Shown here: piece after piece, positions 27,613-36,174 of the stretch | Layout of the letters: each line of letters starts with the position of its first letter | How positions within the stretch are numbered: position 1 is the first letter of the stretch | Origin: Pseudomonadota bacterium | GTDB lineage: Bacteria; Myxococcota_A; Polyangia; Polyangiales; Polyangiaceae | DNA: 64,000 nt | Assembly (NCBI GenBank): GCA_023402175.1 | Contig: JAEXCN010000578.1 | Span: 1-64,000, forward strand | Direction of reading: 5' to 3' | Made by a program: the position numbers and the translations under genes | The notes under the pieces: generated by a model | Told to the model about the DNA's origin: nothing | Seen by the model: the letters and a program-made list of their open reading frames with translations, nothing else | Databases searched by the model: none

Positions 27613-28826
27613 TTCACCCTCCCGCCGTCGCACTCGGCCATGAGGCACTTGCCTTCGATGCAGGGTTGGCCCGCGGCGATGTCGCAAGCGTTGCCGCACG
27701 TCCCGCAGTTGCCGGGATGCGCGAGCAGGTTGGTCTCGCAGCCGTCGCTCGGGTCGCCGTTGCAGTCGCCGAAGCCGGGGAGGCAATCGAGCGCGCAGAT
27801 GCCCTTGCGACACGCACGGAGCTGGTTCGGTCCGGCGCCGGGGCAGAATTGAGAGCAAGAGCCGCATGCCTCCGGGTCGTTCAGGAGGTCACGGCACTGA
27901 CCGAACGGGCACAGCGTCTTTCCGAAGCGCGCGCAGGGAACGGCGCACTCCGGGCCGTTGCCCTCGTTCACGCACTCCTCGCCCGCCTTGCACTTGATCC
28001 CGCAGCCGCCGCAGTTGTTCCGGTCCGTCTTGATGTCGGGGACCTCGCAGCCGTCGGCGCTGCAGCCGGCGTCGCCAAGGTCGCCGTTGCAGTCGGCCGA
28101 AGGCTCATCGCACTTCAGCGTGCCGCAGGTGCCGTTCACGCAGCCGTAGTGCGTGCTGGGCGGCAGGTCCGGAGCGCAGGTCCCGCCGAACGGATCACAC
28201 GCGTTGTCGCACCACCCGCAGTGATTGTCGTCGAAGTTCGGATCGACACAGCGTCCGTGACAGGCGAGGAGCCCCGGCGCGCATCCGCATTTGCCGTCGA
28301 TGCACGGCTCGTCGGGGGCACAGGCGTTCCCGCATGCCCCGCAGTGTTTCACGTCGCGGAGGACATCGACCTCGCAGCCGTCGTCGACCTTGCCGTTGCA
28401 GTTGCGCCAGTCCTTCTGGTAGCCCGGATCGTAAGGGCTCCAGCACTCGAGCTCGCACGTGCCTTCGATGCATCGCGAGCTCATGTGAATGGGCTCGTAG
28501 AGCAGGCACTTGTTCCCGCACGCGCCGCAGTTGTCCGGATCCCGCCGGAGATCCGCACCGCACTTGTACGCAGGTCCGACGCCGTCAGTGCACGTCGCGA
28601 AGCCATCGGGGCACGTCGTGCCGATGCATGCGAGCACGTGTTCGGCCGCATCGAGCGTCCCTGCGTCTCCGGCGTCGTCGCCGGGACCGGGCACGAACCC
28701 CGACGCGCCTGCATCGGGCTCGACGAGCGGGGTCCTCTCGGAGCCGTCGCCGCAGGCGACAATCGCAGCGATCGCGGCCGAAATCAGCCCGAGCGCGAAG
28801 AACGTCTTGGTGGAAGTAACGCGCAA
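27609..28826 (-). CDS. Cys-rich repeat lipoprotein
   Basis: This is about 405 residues from TTG 28826, chosen because GGGAGGGG lies 5-6 bases upstream. The frame is open to 28979, but the signal peptide (ISAAIAAIVACG, Cys 25) begins here. Six copies of an N/H-C-G-x-C-x-x-x-C unit occur (NCGACGNKC, HCGACGNAC, HCGWCDNAC, NCGGCGIKC, ACGSCSQFC, NCGTCGNAC). They alternate with CNG..DGCE segments. This is the myxobacterial disulfide-repeat type; the unit is probably a small disulfide-locked module. It is the first gene of the five-lipoprotein operon, and its stop overlaps the next start. Confidence 0.8.
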   Translation of the reverse strand: MRVTSTKTFFALGLISAAIAAIVACGDGSERTPLVEPDAGASGFVPGPGDDAGDAGTLDAAEHVLACIGTTCPDGFATCTDGVGPAYKCGADLRRDPDNCGACGNKCLLYEPIHMSSRCIEGTCELECWSPYDPGYQKDWRNCNGKVDDGCEVDVLRDVKHCGACGNACAPDEPCIDGKCGCAPGLLACHGRCVDPNFDDNHCGWCDNACDPFGGTCAPDLPPSTHYGCVNGTCGTLKCDEPSADCNGDLGDAGCSADGCEVPDIKTDRNNCGGCGIKCKAGEECVNEGNGPECAVPCARFGKTLCPFGQCRDLLNDPEACGSCSQFCPGAGPNQLRACRKGICALDCLPGFGDCNGDPSDGCETNLLAHPGNCGTCGNACDIAAGQPCIEGKCLMAECDGGRVN

Positions 28827-29062
28827 GGAAACCCCTCCCGGAGGAGGTCGCCTCGCCCCCGGTGATCGTTCGGACGTGCACGTCGGCACGCCGCTTTCTT
28901 CTCGGCGCCCCACGACGGCGGAGCCATGAGCAATGGAGCTCGATTGGCTTAAGGACAGCGCTCCGTCGATTTGATCCAAAAATGTGAACGACGCCGCTCC
29001 TTTTCTCCGACGACCGATTTGCGCCGTCCCAGCTCGGGCAGGGGCGTGCCCTTGACGCCGTG

Positions 29063-29094
29063 TATGATCATGATCATATGGTCATCGTCATATG
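29063..29094 (+). promoter_or_regulatory. palindromic operator, probably for the TetR regulator
   Basis: A perfect 16-bp palindrome (tatgatcatgatcata, 29063-29078) is followed by a second pair of catatg half-sites at 75-80 and 89-94. The site lies within 30 bases upstream of the hydrolase start. It overlaps a possible -10 (tatgat, 29063-29068) and lies just downstream of a TTGACG at 29052-29057. The AT-rich island stands out in a GC-rich region. It is a likely autoregulatory TetR site; binding is inferred. Confidence 0.55.
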
Positions 29095-29895
29095 ACGCTC
29101 GGGACGCAGGACGAGGCGGTCCTCTTCATCCATTCGACCGGTACGGGTCCGCTCTTGTGGGCGGGTGTTCCGGATGTGGCGGTCGGCGGGCGGAAGAAGC
29201 TCTTCCCACCCAACCTCGGTTACCCGCCGAACGATCTCGTGCCGCGCGGCCGGACCGTCACGGTGAAGGACGACGCCGACGAGGTCGTGAAGGCCGTCCC
29301 CGGCGAGGCATCGCGTGTGCACGTCGTCGCGCACTCGTACGGCGCGCTCGTCGCGCTGCATGCGGTACCGGCGCTCGCCGGGCGGCTCGCGTCGCTCTTC
29401 CTCTTCGAGCCTGTCCTCTTCGGCGCGCTCGCGAAGGCGACCGACGTCGATCCCGAGGCGGCCGAGCAGGCACGTGCCTTCGGCGCGCATCCCTGGTTTC
29501 TGCACGACGTCGAGAAGGCCGGACGTGCCGAGTGGCTCGAGATGTTCATCGACTACTGGAACCGCCCGGGCTCGTGGTCGAAGATGCCCGTACCGCTACA
29601 GGAGCAGTCGCTCGCGCTCGGATGGAAGATGTTCCAGGAGGTGCGCGCCTGCTTCTACGAGGAGACGCCCTTCGATGCGTGGAACGTCGGCGTTCCGATC
29701 ACGGTCGCCGTCGGCGAGCGGACGACCATCGCGTCACGCGCGATGTCACGCGCATTCGCACGAGATCGTTCGAACGTCACGCTCGTCGAGGTCGCAGGCG
29801 TCGGTCACATGGCGCCGCTGACGCACGCCGCGAAGGTGCACGAGGAGCTGGCGCGTCACTTCGTGCGCCTCGAGGAGAGGCAGGGAAGCCGGTGA
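29092..29895 (+). CDS. alpha/beta hydrolase
   Basis: The 267-residue protein has the alpha/beta-hydrolase fold. LFIHSTGTGPLLWAG is the oxyanion-hole region, AHSYGALVAL the nucleophile elbow (Ser), and GVGHMAPLTHA the catalytic His. The acid lies probably in the VAVGERTT segment. There is no signal peptide, so it is cytoplasmic. It starts at ATG 29092 with no clear Shine-Dalgarno; the palindromic operator takes up the leader. It overlaps the TetR gene (GTGA) and is followed by a thioesterase-like gene, so the substrate may be an acyl ester. Confidence 0.8.
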   Translation: MTLGTQDEAVLFIHSTGTGPLLWAGVPDVAVGGRKKLFPPNLGYPPNDLVPRGRTVTVKDDADEVVKAVPGEASRVHVVAHSYGALVALHAVPALAGRLASLFLFEPVLFGALAKATDVDPEAAEQARAFGAHPWFLHDVEKAGRAEWLEMFIDYWNRPGSWSKMPVPLQEQSLALGWKMFQEVRACFYEETPFDAWNVGVPITVAVGERTTIASRAMSRAFARDRSNVTLVEVAGVGHMAPLTHAAKVHEELARHFVRLEERQGSR

Positions 29896-30467
29896 GCGCG
29901 AAGGCCGAGCAAAAGGAACGCACGCACACGGCGATCATCGCCTCCGCGTGCAAGCTCCTGCGCGAGAAGGGGATCGGCGGCGCGCGCGTCGCCGACGTGA
30001 TGAGCGGAGCAGGGCTCACCGTCGGCGGCTTCTACGCGCACTTCCCGTCGAAGGAGGCGCTCGTCGACGAGGCCATCCGGCGGACCGCTGCCTTCATGCG
30101 CGGCAAGCTCTTCGAACGCATCGAGGAGAAGCCGCTCGCTGCGCGCGCCGAGGTCGTGCTCAAGCGGTATCTCTCGGCTGCCCACCGGGACGACCCGGCG
30201 AACGGCTGTCCGATGCCGGCGGTCGTCGGCGAGGTGTCGACCACGACCCCGGAGCATCGCGACGTGCTCGCCGAGCAGATCAGCGAGCTCGCCGACGAGC
30301 TGACGAAACATCTACAGAAGGGCGACGCCGCTTCGAAGCGCGTGACTGCGCTCGGCATGATCGCGCTCATGTATGGCGGGATCAGCCTTGCCCGCGCCGT
30401 CAAAGGTACCGACCTGTCCGACGAGATCCTCCGCGCATGCCGCGCATTCGGGAAGGGAGAGCGATGA
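29892..30467 (+). CDS. TetR-family transcriptional regulator
   Basis: The 191-residue protein starts at GTG 29892, overlapping the hydrolase stop. The N-terminal helix-turn-helix is GIGGARVADVMSGAGLTVGG with the FYAHFPSKEALV signature of TetR. The C-terminal region is a helical ligand-binding/dimerisation domain (NGCPMPAVVGEVSTT, TALGMIALMYGG). A palindrome upstream of the operon is the obvious operator. It probably represses its own operon until an acyl or xenobiotic ligand binds. Its stop overlaps the thioesterase start (ATGA). Confidence 0.9.
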   Translation: MSAKAEQKERTHTAIIASACKLLREKGIGGARVADVMSGAGLTVGGFYAHFPSKEALVDEAIRRTAAFMRGKLFERIEEKPLAARAEVVLKRYLSAAHRDDPANGCPMPAVVGEVSTTTPEHRDVLAEQISELADELTKHLQKGDAASKRVTALGMIALMYGGISLARAVKGTDLSDEILRACRAFGKGER

Positions 30468-31267
30468 AATCCGAGCTCGAGAAGGCAACTGCGCTCCGTG
30501 CGAGCGACGATCGCGCTGGCGAATGGACCGGCAACGTCCCTGACCGGTGGCAGCAAGGGAAGGGCGCGTTCGGCGGCGTCGTGGTCGGGCTGCTCACGCG
30601 AGCGATCATGGCGTCCGAGACGGACCGCACGCGCACGCTTCGTTCGCTCACGGCCGATCTCTGCGCGCCGGCGCTTTCCGGGCCTGTCGTCGTCCGCGTC
30701 TCGCCGCTGCGCCGCGGCGCGAGCATGTCGTTCGTCGATGCGCGCCTCGAGCAGGACGGCGTGCTCGTCGCCCACGCGAGCGCAGCGCTCGCCTCGCCTC
30801 GGAAGCTCGCGCCGGCGGCGATCCGTCCCGTCCCGCCCGAGCGCGTTCCGTGGCAGGACGTTGCTCCGATCGACGTCGCGCCGCCGATCGGGCCGGTGTT
30901 CGCGGACAAGTACGAGTACCGGCCGACCGGACCGCTGCCGTTCACCGCCGGAAAGGAGCCGATCGCCGAAGGTTGGATCCGCGAGCGGGTAGCGCCATCC
31001 GTCATCGACGAAGCTGCCATGGCCGCTCTCCTCGACGCGTGGTGGCCGACCGTGCTGTCCGTCGAATCGGGACCGCGCGCGGTCGCGACCGTCGGGTACA
31101 CGATGCAGCTCCTCGTCGATCCGCGTACGCTCGATCCCGCCGAGCCGCTCTTCTATCGAGCGCGCGGCGTGGCGGCCGCCGACAACTTCTTCGTCGAGAT
31201 GCGCGAGCTGTGGTCCGGCGACTCGGTCGTCGCGATGAACCAGCAGACGTTCGCGCTCCTCAGTTGA
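30464..31267 (+). CDS. acyl-CoA thioesterase-like protein (double hot-dog)
   Basis: The 267-residue protein starts at ATG 30464 and overlaps the TetR stop. The order resembles TesB-type double hot-dog proteins. The N-terminal half has QQGKGAFGGVVVGLL and LTADLCAPALSGPVVV. The C-terminal half has VATVGYTMQLLVDPRTL and ends in a strand with NQQTFALL. Family members hydrolyse acyl-CoA thioesters. The substrate cannot be read from the sequence. Co-transcription with a hydrolase under one TetR regulator suggests inducible acyl turnover. Confidence 0.75.
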   Translation: MKSELEKATALRASDDRAGEWTGNVPDRWQQGKGAFGGVVVGLLTRAIMASETDRTRTLRSLTADLCAPALSGPVVVRVSPLRRGASMSFVDARLEQDGVLVAHASAALASPRKLAPAAIRPVPPERVPWQDVAPIDVAPPIGPVFADKYEYRPTGPLPFTAGKEPIAEGWIRERVAPSVIDEAAMAALLDAWWPTVLSVESGPRAVATVGYTMQLLVDPRTLDPAEPLFYRARGVAAADNFFVEMRELWSGDSVVAMNQQTFALLS

Positions 31268-31282
31268 TCGCCCGTCGCGTTC

Positions 31283-32008
31283 TCAGCGCGGAGGGACCGC
31301 GCAGCCTTCGGGGCCGCAGACCTCGCCGCCTTCACCGGAGAGCGTGACGGGCTCCTCGGGGAGCTCCTTCCACGCGAGCGTCAGCGCGCGGACGAGGATC
31401 TCGGCAGGCTGTGCGCCCGATACGGCGTATCGGCCACCGACGATGAAGAATGGAACGCCGCCGATCCCGAGCTCGGCGGCTTCGCTCTCGTCGTCGCGGA
31501 CCTGCTCGGTGTACGCATCGCTCGCGAGCGTCGCGCGTACCTCTTCCGGATCGAGGCCTGCCTCTCCCGCGAGACGGACGAGCGTCTCGGGGTCCCCGAT
31601 CGATTCCCCCTCGCTGAGATACGCGCGAAGGAAGCGCTCCTTCACGGCATCCTGCTTGTGACGGTCGTGCGCGAGATGGATCACGCGGTGCGCGTCGAAC
31701 GTGTTGCCGGGACGGATGCGATCGAAACGGAACTCGAGGTTGTCCCACGCCGCGGTCTCCGTCATGCGGCGAATCATCTGTTCGGCCTCTTGCCGCGGCG
31801 AGCGGTACTTCTTCGCGAGGCGCTCGGCGTAGTCGATCCGCTTGTCGAGCTCACGTGGCGCAGACGGGTCGAGCTCGAATGCCCGCCAGACCACCTGCAC
31901 GTCGTCCCGGTGCGGGAAGCGCTCGAGCGCCTGCTCGAGGTGCCGCTTCCCGACGTAACACCAAGGACAAGCAATGTCGGACCAGACGTCGACTCGAAGC
32001 TTCTTCAT
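31283..32008 (-). CDS. DsbA-family oxidoreductase, FrnE-like
   Basis: This 241-residue protein with no signal peptide belongs to the cytoplasmic FrnE-like branch. The active site is CPWC (Cys 14 and 17) in WSDIACPWCYVGK. GIGGVPFFIVGGRYAVSGAQ is the cis-Pro loop and final strand of the thioredoxin fold, and a helical insertion lies between. A second Cys pair near the C-terminus (CGPEGC) could act in an internal relay. The likely role is thiol-disulfide exchange in oxidative stress. It lies between the thioesterase and the RND gene; both neighbours are separate units. Confidence 0.9.
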   Translation of the reverse strand: MKKLRVDVWSDIACPWCYVGKRHLEQALERFPHRDDVQVVWRAFELDPSAPRELDKRIDYAERLAKKYRSPRQEAEQMIRRMTETAAWDNLEFRFDRIRPGNTFDAHRVIHLAHDRHKQDAVKERFLRAYLSEGESIGDPETLVRLAGEAGLDPEEVRATLASDAYTEQVRDDESEAAELGIGGVPFFIVGGRYAVSGAQPAEILVRALTLAWKELPEEPVTLSGEGGEVCGPEGCAVPPR

Positions 32009-32099
32009 GGCTCGCTAGAACGTAATGCCCGCCGGGGTGCGGCGCTCGACGCGATCGCGCCCCGAGCGCCAAGGTCGAGCTCCGCTCCGTGCTCGATGG

Positions 32100-34727
32100 C
32101 TACATCCGCGCGGCGGACGGCGTGTCCGGCGTCATCACCTCGGCAGGGCGCTTCTTCCCGATCGTGTGTGCACCGATGAGGTGGAGCAGCGACGGCAAGA
32201 AGAGGACGGCCGCGGCGAAGCAGGCGATCTCGCCGCCGATCGAGAAGCGACCGAACGACTGGAGCGCCTGGTTGTCCGCGAAGAGGAGCGAGCCGTAGCC
32301 GACCACCGTCGTGTAGCTGCATAGCGCGACGGCTCCGAAGTGCAGCTTCACTGCGCCGGTCACGTCGCCGCCTAGCAGACGCGAGCGGTCGAAGATGTTG
32401 AACGGATATTCCGAGCCGATGCCGAACGTGATCGGTAGGGCGATGAAGTTCAGGAAATTGAGGCGGCCGCCGAACAGCGTCGCGCTTCCGAGCATCCAGA
32501 CGACGCCCATCACGAGCGAGAGGATGACGGCGAAGGCGCCGCGCTTCGAGGACGTCGCGAGGATGACGACGGCGACGACCGCGAGGAACGAGACGCCCGT
32601 AGCGAGCGGTCCATCGCGCTCGAGCGAGCGGATCATCTCTGCGAAGACGGTCGCTCGGCTCGCCGTGTCGACGCGCGTGCCGTCGGGCAGACGAACGCCG
32701 TCGATCGACTGCGCCATGCGGAGCAGGTTGTGTCCGTCGTTCCGGGCGATCTCCGGCTTGTAGCGGACGTAGAGGATCGTTCCGAGCGTGCCGTCTCGCT
32801 CGGAGAAGCGCGTCTTCAAGAGGCCGGGAAGGTCTTCGGGCGCGACGACGCCGAGCGTCTCCGGCGGGATCATCTCCTCGACCGACTTGCGCTCGTCCTC
32901 GGCGAGGCTCGACATGACCTTCGGCGTGAGACGATCGCGGATGCGCTCGAGCACCTCGAGCTTCGCCTTCTGCTCGGCGGCGGTGCCCGGCAGGAAGTCG
33001 TTCAGCGTCGTGATCGTGTCAATCATCGCGCCCTCGTGATCCGCCGCGTCGTTCTCGAGGATCCGCTCCTTCACGCCGGGCACCTGGTCGGGGTGATCGG
33101 CGAGGACGAGCGAGCCCGCGAGGTTCATCCGTCCGGAGAGGATCCGATCGGCCTTGGCGGACCACTGGAACGCACCGCTCTGGCGTGCGCCCTTCGAGCC
33201 CAGCTTGTCGAAGTTGTACTCCCACGGATCCTTGAGGAACGTGGGGAGCCGGACCGCGAGGAGCAGCGTGACGACCGCCCCGACGCCGACGAACCAGTAG
33301 GGAAAGCGCTCGGTGATGTTGCCGACGAAGCGTGCGACCGGGCCGCGGCTGCCTTCGTTGTCGAGGGTGGCGGGACGCTCCTGGAGCCACTTCGGCACGT
33401 GCTTCTGCCATCGCTCGACGAGGACGATGAGCGCCGGCAAGCACGGGATCATCGAGATCCAGACGAGCAGCATGCCCACGAAGCCGATGACGCCGAACTG
33501 GCTGAAGCCGCGGAAGCGAGTGACCGTGAGCGAGCCGTACGCGATGCTCGCGACGCTCGACCCGACGAGCTCGGCACGGAACGCGTTCCACACCGCCTCG
33601 CGCCGCGCGGAGTCGGGGTGCATGCCGCGCGCGCGGAACTCCTTGTAACGGGAGTAGAGGACGATGGGATAGTTGACGCCGTTCCCGAGGATGATCGCTC
33701 CGAGGAACACGCCCGACGCGTTGACGTAGCCGTACTTCCAGGTCGCGAAGGCGTAGGCGCAGCCGACTCCGAAGAGCGGCGGGAAGCCAATCAAGATGAG
33801 CGACCACGGCGATCCGTAGAACCAGATCACGCCGCTGAGGATGAGGACACCTGCGATGACCGTCGCCACCAGCGCCTCGCGGACGAGCGAGTCCCTCTCC
33901 GCGGCTGCGTTCGGGATGTCACCGCCGAAGCCGACCTTCATCTCCGGATGGAAGCTCGTCGGCTGGAGGTCGGTCGTGATCTGCTCGACGAGCTGGAGCA
34001 GCTTCTCGTCGTTCCCGCCGCCGAGACCGGAGGTCGTCGACATGATGCGGAGCGCGATCTGCGTTCCGTCCTTCGAAGCGAAGTACCCGGTGGGGAAGTC
34101 GTCCTTGTCTTCGGCGCTGCTCTTCCAGCGCTCCTTGAACTTGTCCATCCCGAGCGCGCGCTCGGTGCTGGTGTTCTCGTCGAGCAGGTCCTCGACCATG
34201 CCGCTCTTGATCGCGATCTGCCGATCGAGCGTGCTGTCGGCCTCCTCGAGGTCTTCGACCTTGGCGTAGAGCCACTTGTTCGCCTCGAAGAAGGAATGGA
34301 TGTCCTTCGTACCGCTCTCGATCGAGCCGATGAGGTCCGGTCCGCAATCGGCGCGGCAGTGATCTCCCTCGGCGCCAGGAGCGCAGCTCTTCGCGCAGGT
34401 AGCGCGCTCGTCGACGAGCGTCCGGAGGCGTTGATCGAAGGCGTCGATGAAGCGCTCGTTCGCCGATCGCTCCGGCGACTCGCAGACGACCGTCAGCGTG
34501 GCGCGGCCGCCGACGCGCTCGAGACGCCGCTCGAACGCCTGGAACCCCGGGCTGTCGCGCGGGAGTAGCTCCATGATGTCGGAGCGGACCTCGAGCTTGC
34601 GTGCGTACGACCAGCAAGAAATGAGCACGGCCGTCGCCCACGCGATGACGAGGAGCGGGCGGCGACCGCCGAGGTCGACCATGGCGTCGACGAAGCGACG
34701 GATCGGCGAAGGAGAACCATTACTCAT
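32100..34727 (-). CDS. RND/MMPL-family exporter, probable lipid transporter
   Basis: The 875-residue protein starts at ATG 34727 and overlaps the PgpA-like gene (ATGA). It has the two-fold RND layout: a first helix (LLVIAWATAVLISCW), a large periplasmic loop with ELLPRDSPGFQAF, and a helix bundle near 300-500 (IILGNGVNYPIVLYSRY). A second loop follows, then a second bundle (VSFLAVVAVVILATS, FIALPITFGIGSEYPFNI). The first loop contains a Cys cluster (CAKSCAPG, CRADC), which is unusual. Relatives move hopanoids or lipids to the outer membrane. As the last gene of the inositol-lipid operon it may export the inositol lipid. Confidence 0.85.
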   Translation of the reverse strand: MSNGSPSPIRRFVDAMVDLGGRRPLLVIAWATAVLISCWSYARKLEVRSDIMELLPRDSPGFQAFERRLERVGGRATLTVVCESPERSANERFIDAFDQRLRTLVDERATCAKSCAPGAEGDHCRADCGPDLIGSIESGTKDIHSFFEANKWLYAKVEDLEEADSTLDRQIAIKSGMVEDLLDENTSTERALGMDKFKERWKSSAEDKDDFPTGYFASKDGTQIALRIMSTTSGLGGGNDEKLLQLVEQITTDLQPTSFHPEMKVGFGGDIPNAAAERDSLVREALVATVIAGVLILSGVIWFYGSPWSLILIGFPPLFGVGCAYAFATWKYGYVNASGVFLGAIILGNGVNYPIVLYSRYKEFRARGMHPDSARREAVWNAFRAELVGSSVASIAYGSLTVTRFRGFSQFGVIGFVGMLLVWISMIPCLPALIVLVERWQKHVPKWLQERPATLDNEGSRGPVARFVGNITERFPYWFVGVGAVVTLLLAVRLPTFLKDPWEYNFDKLGSKGARQSGAFQWSAKADRILSGRMNLAGSLVLADHPDQVPGVKERILENDAADHEGAMIDTITTLNDFLPGTAAEQKAKLEVLERIRDRLTPKVMSSLAEDERKSVEEMIPPETLGVVAPEDLPGLLKTRFSERDGTLGTILYVRYKPEIARNDGHNLLRMAQSIDGVRLPDGTRVDTASRATVFAEMIRSLERDGPLATGVSFLAVVAVVILATSSKRGAFAVILSLVMGVVWMLGSATLFGGRLNFLNFIALPITFGIGSEYPFNIFDRSRLLGGDVTGAVKLHFGAVALCSYTTVVGYGSLLFADNQALQSFGRFSIGGEIACFAAAVLFLPSLLHLIGAHTIGKKRPAEVMTPDTPSAARM

Positions 34728-35209
34728 CGAAGTACCCCAAGCATTTCGAGGCCGCGGACGACGGCAGCCGCTTGGATGCCGGCAACGACGTCGTCGAGCA
34801 CGATTCCCCATCCGCCTGGGAGCTTTTCCGCTCTACGGGCCGGAAAGGGCTTCGTCATGTCGAAGATTCGGAAGAAGACGACCGCGCCAACGATCCCGGC
34901 GAGGCCCGGCGGCGCAGCAGCGAGGGCGAAGAGCACGCCGGCGACCTCGTCGATGACGACGATCTGCGGGTCTTTCGTGCCGCTCGACCGCGCGACGACT
35001 CCCGCTGCCCAGACGCCGACGAACGTGAGGACGATCGCCGCCGCGAACACCAGCCACGGCCCACCGCCGCGGATCAGGAGCCACAACGGCAGAGCACCGA
35101 TCGTACCGACGGTACCCGGCGCGACCGGCGAGAGGCCGCAGCCGAACCACGTCGCGAGCACGCGCGCGATGCGTTGCTCGCGCGGGGTCGGTGATGGTCG
35201 CGGGCTCAT
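34724..35209 (-). CDS. pgpA: PgpA-type phosphatidylglycerophosphatase-like phosphatase
   Basis: The 161-residue protein starts at ATG 35209 and overlaps both neighbours by 4 bases. PgpA signatures are present: an N-terminal WFGCGLSPVAPGTVGT, the acidic IVVIDEVAGVLFALA, FFRIFDMTKPFPARRAE, and LPGGWGIVLDDVVAG near the end. PgpA normally dephosphorylates phosphatidylglycerophosphate. Within this operon it may instead, or also, remove the phosphate from phosphatidylinositol-phosphate. That reassignment is inference from context. Helices suggest an inner-membrane protein. Confidence 0.85.
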   Translation of the reverse strand: MSPRPSPTPREQRIARVLATWFGCGLSPVAPGTVGTIGALPLWLLIRGGGPWLVFAAAIVLTFVGVWAAGVVARSSGTKDPQIVVIDEVAGVLFALAAAPPGLAGIVGAVVFFRIFDMTKPFPARRAEKLPGGWGIVLDDVVAGIQAAAVVRGLEMLGVLR

Positions 35210-36174
35210 TCCGCCTCCGCGACCGCTATGGACGAGGGCAGCTCGATCGGCGCGGCCTGCTCGTCGGACGGGATCAGCCGGCGGAGGACGAGTGAAGCGA
35301 CGAACGCATAGGTCGATCCGAGGATGCCGTCGATCAGCCAGTGATGATCGAGGTAGATCGACGCGAAGATCATCAGGAGCCAGTACGCGACCGACAGCAC
35401 GCGCAGACGCCGCCCGAAGGAGCGCCACCCTTCGAGCACGATGAGCAGCGGGTACGCGCAGTGGAGAGAAGGGATCGCGCCGAAGACGCTGCTCGCCTTC
35501 GAGTACATCGCGTGGAAGTACGAGATGCCGAGCATCGCGTCGACGCGCATGAGGACCGGGCCTTCGCTCGCACGCGCGGCGAGGTCGACCGTGCAGCCGT
35601 GCGCGTGGAAGTACCAGGGCGGCGCCGCGGGAACGAGGTGATACGTCACGAAGCCGGCGACGTTCATCGCGAAGAATCCCCACGTGAAGCGTCGCATCGC
35701 GGGTCGATCGCGGAACGCGAGGAAGGCTGCGCACGCGAAACACGCGAGGATGAAGGTCGCGTACGGGAACGCGCAGAGCAGGTCGATCGCCGGCCAGTGA
35801 TGCGTCCGGAACCAGTCGTGGAGCGTGAGGGTCGTTCCGTCGACCTGGAACCCGAACAGCCGGGCCTCGAGCGCGCGAACGTCGCAGACGTGGACGCGCT
35901 CGGGCGAGAGCCCGAGGTTCTGCAGCGGACGCATGCCGTCGTAGAGCAGGCCCACGAGGCCGAGCGGGTAGATGGCGACGAGGAGCGCCTTCGTTCGCCG
36001 GCTCGTGTACGCGAGCGCGATGACGAGCAGCAGCGCCCCGACGTGCTCGATGCGGAGGTCGCCGCGCGCCGCCGACAGGAGCACGTATCCCGCGAACGGG
36101 ACGATCGGGAGGAGCGCGTAGCGAGGCCAGAGCTCCTTCACGTGCTCGCGGAAGCGACGAAGGAGAGCGGTCAC
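35206..36174 (-). CDS. AUR1/PAP2-like membrane phosphotransferase
   Basis: The 322-residue integral membrane protein starts at GTG 36174, overlapping the GtrA stop (GTGA). The catalytic lipid-phosphatase motifs are GAIPSLHCAYPLL (His) and SIYLDHHWLIDGILG (His and Asp). This spacing is that of the AUR1 / inositol-phosphorylceramide-synthase branch of the PAP2 superfamily. Those enzymes move phosphoinositol from phosphatidylinositol to another acceptor such as ceramide. Given MIPS upstream, the reading as a bacterial inositol-lipid transferase is reasonable. Generic PAP2 phosphatase is the alternative. Confidence 0.8.
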   Translation of the reverse strand: MTALLRRFREHVKELWPRYALLPIVPFAGYVLLSAARGDLRIEHVGALLLVIALAYTSRRTKALLVAIYPLGLVGLLYDGMRPLQNLGLSPERVHVCDVRALEARLFGFQVDGTTLTLHDWFRTHHWPAIDLLCAFPYATFILACFACAAFLAFRDRPAMRRFTWGFFAMNVAGFVTYHLVPAAPPWYFHAHGCTVDLAARASEGPVLMRVDAMLGISYFHAMYSKASSVFGAIPSLHCAYPLLIVLEGWRSFGRRLRVLSVAYWLLMIFASIYLDHHWLIDGILGSTYAFVASLVLRRLIPSDEQAAPIELPSSIAVAEAE

